Origin: Bacillota bacterium
GTDB taxonomy: Bacteria; Bacillota; Dehalobacteriia; UBA4068; UBA4997
Direction: 5' to 3'
DNA: 64,000 bases
Assembly (NCBI GenBank): GCA_017397935.1
Contig: JAFQHN010000021.1
Coordinates: 1 to 64,000 of the forward strand
The notes beneath the pieces were generated by a model that worked only from the letters and a program-made list of their open reading frames with translations, was not told the DNA's origin and did no database searches. Below are positions 59,907-64,000 of the stretch, in pieces (within the stretch, counting starts at the first letter, position 1; the number at the start of each line of letters is the position of its first letter). The position numbers and the translations under genes were made by a program.

Positions 59907-60269
59907 CTATTCCAACTCTTTCATACTGCTTATCAAATAGTCCACAGCTTCTTTAATGCTATTGATAGCCAAATCGGCGTTTTCAAATGTCGCATACTTT
60001 GCTATCCACATAGCTACTATCGTTTCTTCACCCGGAATAAGCATTGCCATCAAAACGGCAATCCCTGTAACCCAAAGCATCGGTTTTAAGAATTTCGTTG
60101 CCATTGCCATAATATCTTCGTCCTCGTTCATTAAGGCTGCGATTGTAATAGCCATCAAGACTGCTATAAAAACAATCCCGATTACTGCAAGTATTATTGC
60201 CGCTTCCTCCAAATCGCACACACAATCCATCAGGTAAAAAATCATCGGGCTTACAATGTATTCGTTCAT
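59907..60269 (-). CDS. Hypothetical phage membrane protein
   Basis: 120 residues with two or three hydrophobic helices (AAIILAVIGIVFIAVLMAIT and MLWVTGIAVLMAMLIPG) and an acidic, helical C-terminus (SIKEAVDYLISSMKELE). AGGAGGGG precedes the ATG, which overlaps the preceding stop. Unrecognised. Confidence 0.65.
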   Translation of the reverse strand: MNEYIVSPMIFYLMDCVCDLEEAAIILAVIGIVFIAVLMAITIAALMNEDEDIMAMATKFLKPMLWVTGIAVLMAMLIPGEETIVAMWIAKYATFENADLAINSIKEAVDYLISSMKELE

Positions 60270-60634
60270 CGCCCCTCCTCCTTATATTCCCAGCCTTGCA
60301 GCTCTCCTGCGGCTGTTCTTGTCCGCATATCCACACCCGTCTCCTCATAAAGCTGCTCGGCAATGTCCTCAAAGGTCACATACTTCCCGATAATCGCCTC
60401 AAAGTCATTGGTGCAGCCTTGCAGCAGCTTGATTATCCGCTTTCTCCCCCAGTCATATTCTTTTCGCATATACCAGCACATCACCAGAGAGAATTTATAC
60501 ACCACTTCATCAACAGCACTTTCCTGCATTTCACGCAGCAGCCGCTCACTCTGTTTCCTCACCATCTCGTGCACGGCATCCTTAACCTCTTTTCGGGTGT
60601 GGCCGGGCACCGGGTTTTTCCGCTTTTTGCTCAT
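60266..60634 (-). CDS. Hypothetical early phage protein
   Basis: 122-residue, basic, helical protein (KVDAVHEMVRKQSERLL-like start, seen as VKDAVHEMVRKQSERLLREM). CWYMRKEYDWGRKRIIKLLQG follows, and a C-terminus FEDIAEQLYEETG. The WGRKRI stretch and length recall small phage proteins next to replication genes. GGGAGG ribosome site. No function assigned. Confidence 0.65.
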   Translation of the reverse strand: MSKKRKNPVPGHTRKEVKDAVHEMVRKQSERLLREMQESAVDEVVYKFSLVMCWYMRKEYDWGRKRIIKLLQGCTNDFEAIIGKYVTFEDIAEQLYEETGVDMRTRTAAGELQGWEYKEEGR

Positions 60635-60646
60635 CTCATCCTCCCA

Positions 60647-61297
60647 TCAAAACGGCAGCTCTGCCGCCAGCTTATCGCCCAGTTCAGCAGCGGAGAATAA
60701 CCCGTCCTGCCGCTCGGCCGCCTCTCTCGTCATTTTGCCCTGCTCGTTTACAAAGCCGCGCAGCACCTTGGCCACAATTCCCTCACCGGGCACATAACGC
60801 AATTCCAAATCTCCGGCATAAACAATACCGCCATCATTCCTGCGCTTGCCCACCTTGCGGCAGACTTTCCGCCCATCCCGTAAGGCTTTGGCCTCGACCG
60901 GGCGGCGGCAGGGGCAGGGTATACCCAAATTCACATAATTGCCCCAAAAACCTCGCCGCTTATCCTCGGCACTTATCAACACAAAAGCATTATTCCGCCC
61001 GGGCATCCCTCCGCAAAACGGGCATTTCAGCACCATATCTTCCGGCATGGTGCTCCGCCGCTGCTGTTTTTCCTCCAACTCACGGTAGATTTTCAGCAGC
61101 TGGTTGGGCTTGGGTGCATAAATTCCGCCCTCCCGGTTATACAGCGTCAACGCCTCATTAAGTCTGGCCGCCGTACAAAAACCAACGGCTTTCAGCCACT
61201 CCACCGCATACTCCTTCAATTCTTCCTCGCTGCGCTTTTTGCTACCATAAAGCACATCGATCCGCCTTATCAGGCTCAAAACCTCCTGCCTATCCAT
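60647..61297 (-). CDS. Putative replicative helicase loader with zinc finger
   Basis: 216 residues. The N-terminal 75 (SLIRRIDVLYGSKKRSEEEL, WLKAVGFCTAARLNEALTLY, IYAPKPNQLLKIY) resemble the G39P-type loader/inhibitor of phage helicases. Residues about 90-135 hold CPFCGG and CPCRRP, a likely zinc-binding module, and a helical C-terminus follows. It stands just after the DnaD-like gene, where a loader is expected. No helicase gene is seen in the window, so host DnaB may be its target. Confidence 0.6.
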   Translation of the reverse strand: MDRQEVLSLIRRIDVLYGSKKRSEEELKEYAVEWLKAVGFCTAARLNEALTLYNREGGIYAPKPNQLLKIYRELEEKQQRRSTMPEDMVLKCPFCGGMPGRNNAFVLISAEDKRRGFWGNYVNLGIPCPCRRPVEAKALRDGRKVCRKVGKRRNDGGIVYAGDLELRYVPGEGIVAKVLRGFVNEQGKMTREAAERQDGLFSAAELGDKLAAELPF

Positions 61298-61301
61298 CTG
61301 C

Positions 61302-62225
61302 TCACCACCCCTCCTGCTCCATCAGCGCCAACACTCTGGCTGTTCGGGCCGCTTCATCATCCTTTTTGGCCTGTCTGGATGCGTCCTTGCCGTTTGCCTT
61401 CCACCGTTTCAGCACTCCCTCGGCATAATTCAGCCTACATTTACCGGCATTACCCATAATCTGCAATGCCTCGTCAACCCACTTGCCGCCGTATTCATCC
61501 ACCAGCTGCACCAGCTTGTCCAATTCATAAGGGCTTAGCGGCGCCGCCTTTACATCCTCAAACAGGCTGATACTCGCACCGTATTTCTCCCTGCGGCTCT
61601 CAATATCCAAATCCGCCTCATCACCGGCGTAGTCACCACCACCACCGCCACTATCCAAGCTATTATCAGTAGTAGCAGTAGTAACCTCATTTACTTTTAC
61701 TTTAACTTTACTTTGCGGCAAACTTGTCTCATCATCTTTTTTATCGGCTTGATTATCCTCGTTTTTTGGCTCATTAACCGTTTTCAGGTAATAGCAATGC
61801 TTGGCTGATATACCCCGCATTTCTTCGAGGTCTAAAAGCCACCAATTTTTGTCTATGTCAACGGCCTTCCTGGTCACAGTCGCCCGGTAGAAGTTGCGCT
61901 GCGCCGCTCTGCAAGTAATTATTCCAACTTGGTAAAGGTCGGTGTCAAATAACTTTGCCGCCACCAAGTCAGTAATTATCTTCTCGGCCGTATCCTGGTT
62001 GGGTTGCCATTTGCCCTGCAAATCGCTCATCACCTGCCAGACTACCGCGCTCCGGTCACGGTAATCTATATAATAACCCTTGTCTTTATAAAGCTGCCCC
62101 AGCAATGATACATACACCATCACCGCCAAATAACCGTATTTCATCTTGGGCGTTCTCAGCTTCGGGTCGTCCAGCAAGTCAACCGACATCGGGTAATAAT
62201 CAAGCCCCTGTTTCATTCGGGGCAT
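61302..62225 (-). CDS. DnaD-type replication initiation protein (DUF4373 start)
   Basis: 307 residues. The N-terminus GLDYYPMSVDLLDDPKLRTP with KYGYLAVMVYVSLLGQLYKDKGYYIDY is the DUF4373 (Lin1244/Lin1753-like) winged-helix domain of phage replication proteins. A hydrophilic linker with Gly and Thr/Val runs follows. The C-terminal DnaD-like domain has SLFEDVKAAPLSPYELDKL, WVDEALQIMGNAGKCRLNYA and VLKRWKANG. It probably binds the phage origin and brings in the helicase loader. AAGGAGG upstream. Confidence 0.8.
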   Translation of the reverse strand: MPRMKQGLDYYPMSVDLLDDPKLRTPKMKYGYLAVMVYVSLLGQLYKDKGYYIDYRDRSAVVWQVMSDLQGKWQPNQDTAEKIITDLVAAKLFDTDLYQVGIITCRAAQRNFYRATVTRKAVDIDKNWWLLDLEEMRGISAKHCYYLKTVNEPKNEDNQADKKDDETSLPQSKVKVKVNEVTTATTDNSLDSGGGGGDYAGDEADLDIESRREKYGASISLFEDVKAAPLSPYELDKLVQLVDEYGGKWVDEALQIMGNAGKCRLNYAEGVLKRWKANGKDASRQAKKDDEAARTARVLALMEQEGW

Positions 62226-62252
62226 TTTATCCTGTCCTCCTTAAACCTTTCC

Positions 62253-62651
62253 TTAAAACGGCAAATCATCCGCCGCCATCGTCTCTGCCTTGGGCCAACA
62301 CTCCGGCTCAACGTTTTCCACCTGCTGCTTATCAGCCGGGGATAAAAACCGCACCTGCTCGGCAATCACCTCAGTCACCCACCGTCTGGTTCCCGTGTTG
62401 TCCTCATAGCTTCTAATCTGCAATCTGCCGTCCACCGCCGCCAGCTTGCCCTTGGCCAGGTATCTGGCCGCACTCTCTCCGGCCTTTCCCCACACCACAA
62501 TGGGGATGAAGTCCGCCGTGCGGTTGCCTTCGGCATCGGTAAAATTCCTGTCCACCGCCAGCGTAAAACTGGCCACTCCCTTGCCGCTCTGGGTAAATCT
62601 AAGCTCCGGGGCAGCCGTAAGCCGCCCAATCAACACAATTCGGTTAAGCAT
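62253..62651 (-). CDS. ssb: Single-stranded DNA-binding protein
   Basis: 132-residue OB-fold SSB: MLNRIVLIGRLTAAPELRFT, FTLAVDRNF, ADFIPIVVWGKAGESAARYL, then VDGRLQIRSYE. The linker is short, and the acidic tip DDLPF recruits partner proteins. AAAGGAG precedes the ATG. Phage copy, within the replication operon. Confidence 0.93.
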   Translation of the reverse strand: MLNRIVLIGRLTAAPELRFTQSGKGVASFTLAVDRNFTDAEGNRTADFIPIVVWGKAGESAARYLAKGKLAAVDGRLQIRSYEDNTGTRRWVTEVIAEQVRFLSPADKQQVENVEPECWPKAETMAADDLPF

Positions 62652-62653
62652 TG

Positions 62654-63373
62654 TTACTCTCTCCTTTTATCCTCTGCACTCTTTTCCTGTACCGGCCCGG
62701 CCTTCAACCCATACACCCGGCACAAAGCACGGTCCATTATTATACCGCCCGGCAAATGGTATTTGCCGAAGAATTCCTTGTCCGGCATAGTGTGCGCCTC
62801 CCCGTGGTGCAGGCAGCACAGCGGCAGCACCTCCAAACCCTCGTGTATAACATCCCCTCTGTCACGCCCCATACCAATACGGTCAATATGATGCAGTTCG
62901 GTGGGCCCGCCGCACAGGCAGCATTTCTTGGTCGCCAGGCATCGGTATATATAGTCCGGAATATCATCCACATAATTCAGCAGCGGCAACCGGCAGGGTA
63001 TATCCCATTCCAAAATAAAGCGTATTAAGTACCGCTGAAAGGCGAATATAAGGCTCATCGGCGCATTCCCCAGCGAGAATATCCTGCCGGCCGTCTCCTG
63101 CAAATCCTCAGCCAAAAACTTAATCTTCATCCATTCCTTGGTCTGGTCTGGGCCCTGCCCGGTAAACTCACCAATTTCCCGCAGCAAGGCATAACACATC
63201 CTGCGCTGCTTATCAGACAGCAGCCTCGAATCAATCGGCTGTATCAGGCACTCTTTATACTCACGGTGCAGCATTGTCGCCCAGTTCGCATACACAGCCT
63301 TTATCGTCAGCTCCTGCGTCTGGGGGTTATAGTCCACAATTTTTCCCTTTACGGTTTCAACCGGCTTTTGCAT
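62654..63373 (-). CDS. Putative HNH nuclease
   Basis: 239 residues. The C-terminal third holds a zinc HNH core: KKCCLCGGPTELHHIDRIG, LEVLPLCCLHHGEAH and EFFGKYHLPG. The N-terminal part is a helical/beta domain typical of the putative HNHc nucleases of Firmicutes phages (IDSRLLSDKQRRMCYALLREI). A role in replication or recombination is suggested by its place before ssb. Confidence 0.83.
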   Translation of the reverse strand: MQKPVETVKGKIVDYNPQTQELTIKAVYANWATMLHREYKECLIQPIDSRLLSDKQRRMCYALLREIGEFTGQGPDQTKEWMKIKFLAEDLQETAGRIFSLGNAPMSLIFAFQRYLIRFILEWDIPCRLPLLNYVDDIPDYIYRCLATKKCCLCGGPTELHHIDRIGMGRDRGDVIHEGLEVLPLCCLHHGEAHTMPDKEFFGKYHLPGGIIMDRALCRVYGLKAGPVQEKSAEDKRRE

Positions 63374-63376
63374 TGG

Positions 63377-63601
63377 TCACACAAGCCCCAACATAGTAAT
63401 CACCACGCAGGCCGTCATAGCTCCGGCAGCGCCCATCATAAAGCAATCAAACACTTTATTCCATTGCCGAAGCTCCCTTTGCTCCTGTTCGGCTCTCGCA
63501 CTCTCACACCTTGCCAGATATTCCGCCGCACGCTGTTCTCGCCGCAGCTGCTCTTTGCCCTCCGCCCAGTCAATCGGCGGCAGGTTAATTGTCTTAATCA
63601 T
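63377..63601 (-). CDS. Small membrane-anchored phage protein
   Basis: 74 residues: a charged coiled helix (EGKEQLRREQRAAEYLARCE) and a C-terminal membrane helix (CFMMGAAGAMTACVVITMLG). GAGAGGTAGGAAA precedes the ATG. Unrecognised. Confidence 0.6.
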   Translation of the reverse strand: MIKTINLPPIDWAEGKEQLRREQRAAEYLARCESARAEQEQRELRQWNKVFDCFMMGAAGAMTACVVITMLGLV

Positions 63602-63605
63602 TTTC

Positions 63606-64000
63606 CTACCTCTCCTCTCTGTTAAATCTCACACGCCAACCGGCTCCTGCACCGTCACGCAGCACGAATTGCAATTCGTCCACCGCACCGCTCTGCATAA
63701 TCGCCGCCAGCACCTCCATCACACCCGCACCACAGGGCGTCACCTGCATAACCGGCTGGGCCATCTCCTCCAATGCGGCCGCAGCCCCCCTGCCTCGGGC
63801 TTGTCCTTATGTGTTTTGGCCGCCCTCGCAGCGCCAAACAGATAGCCGGCCCTTACCAGCCGTGCCCTTTTGGTTCTCACCTGTTCTTTTTCCAAACCAA
63901 GCTTTACCGCAATCTCACCGTTGGGCAATCCCGCCTCAAACAGCTTAATAATCTCTTTTTCCAGCTCCGGTGTCCATTTCAGGCGCCCTGCGCTGTCCAA
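63606..64000 (-). pseudogene. HTH regulator gene with probable frameshift, 5' end beyond the window
   Basis: The upstream frame (64000 to 63740) gives a Myb/SANT-like HTH: LKWTPELEKEIIKLFEAGLP, then KLGLEKEQVRTKRARL. After a run of six G (63790-63785) it degenerates into WRRWPSRLCR and stops. The +1 frame continues smoothly from the same point as AAAALEEMAQPVMQV and reaches a stop at 63606, a natural C-terminal domain with VMEVLAAIMQSGAVDELQFV. One extra G would restore a single gene. If the break is real, a separate 52-residue protein could start at ATG 63764, whose ribosome site is too close. Confidence 0.6.

Overview
The window looks like the chromosome of an anaerobic, endospore-lineage Firmicute. 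Spo0A, SpoIVB and YqfC/YqfD point to a sporulation background, and two rubrerythrins point to anaerobic oxidative-stress defence. I cannot separate Negativicutes from Clostridia by eye. A host segment of about 34.6 kb is followed by the right-hand (late and replication) part of a prophage that runs off the window edge.

Host part, left to right. An NfeD-type protease fragment lies at the left edge. Next is a queuosine-precursor operon (queD-queE-queC-queF, minus strand) behind a consensus promoter, a preQ1-I riboswitch and an intrinsic terminator. yqfC-yqfD and a GNAT acetyltransferase follow. On the plus strand come alaS and ireB-ruvX-DUF1292, then two rubrerythrins flanking a single-chain purL, a HAD phosphatase, the ACT/UPF0210 pair, and pdp-deoB for deoxynucleoside salvage. 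The long minus-strand block from 20.8 to 33.1 kb reads rbgA-rnhB-yraN-[OLE RNA]-oapA-dxs-tlyA-nadK-argR-recN-spoIVB-spo0A. A gap of about 720 bases between yraN and oapA holds a large structured RNA that I identify as OLE (ornate large extremophilic) RNA, with its own near-consensus promoter. The next gene encodes a multi-helix membrane protein in the position of the OLE-associated protein OapA. spo0A has two perfect 0A-box cores and a sigma-H-like element upstream. A lone citC closes the host part.

At 34.59-34.64 kb lies the 3' half of a tRNA-Pro(GGG) gene, cut at the anticodon loop. This is the expected scar of a tyrosine-integrase element and marks the prophage end. Inside it are three AT-rich accessory (moron-like) genes behind a promoter with three 16-bp operator-like repeats. 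The minus-strand late genes follow, in transcription order: terS, a small head protein, scaffold, coat, fibre proteins, lysis genes, terL, a hub-like protein, portal, a coiled-coil protein and a 2,342-residue polyvalent protein. This indicates a short-tailed (podovirus-like) phage with a rearranged morphogenesis module.

Between the late and early operons (57.0-57.5 kb) is a compact control region. It holds a late promoter with two 13-bp direct repeats 21 bp apart and a terminator about 20 nt past the start site. It also holds a type I toxin-antitoxin locus: a 25-residue hydrophobic peptide facing an antisense RNA, with an 11-bp 5'-3' inverted repeat in the toxin mRNA. To the right are early genes: a sigma-region-4-like protein, nucleotide-metabolism and DUF3846 proteins, a hexapeptide-repeat protein encoded by an 18-bp minisatellite, a helicase-loader-like protein, a DnaD-type replication protein, SSB, an HNH nuclease, and a probably frameshifted HTH gene at the right edge.
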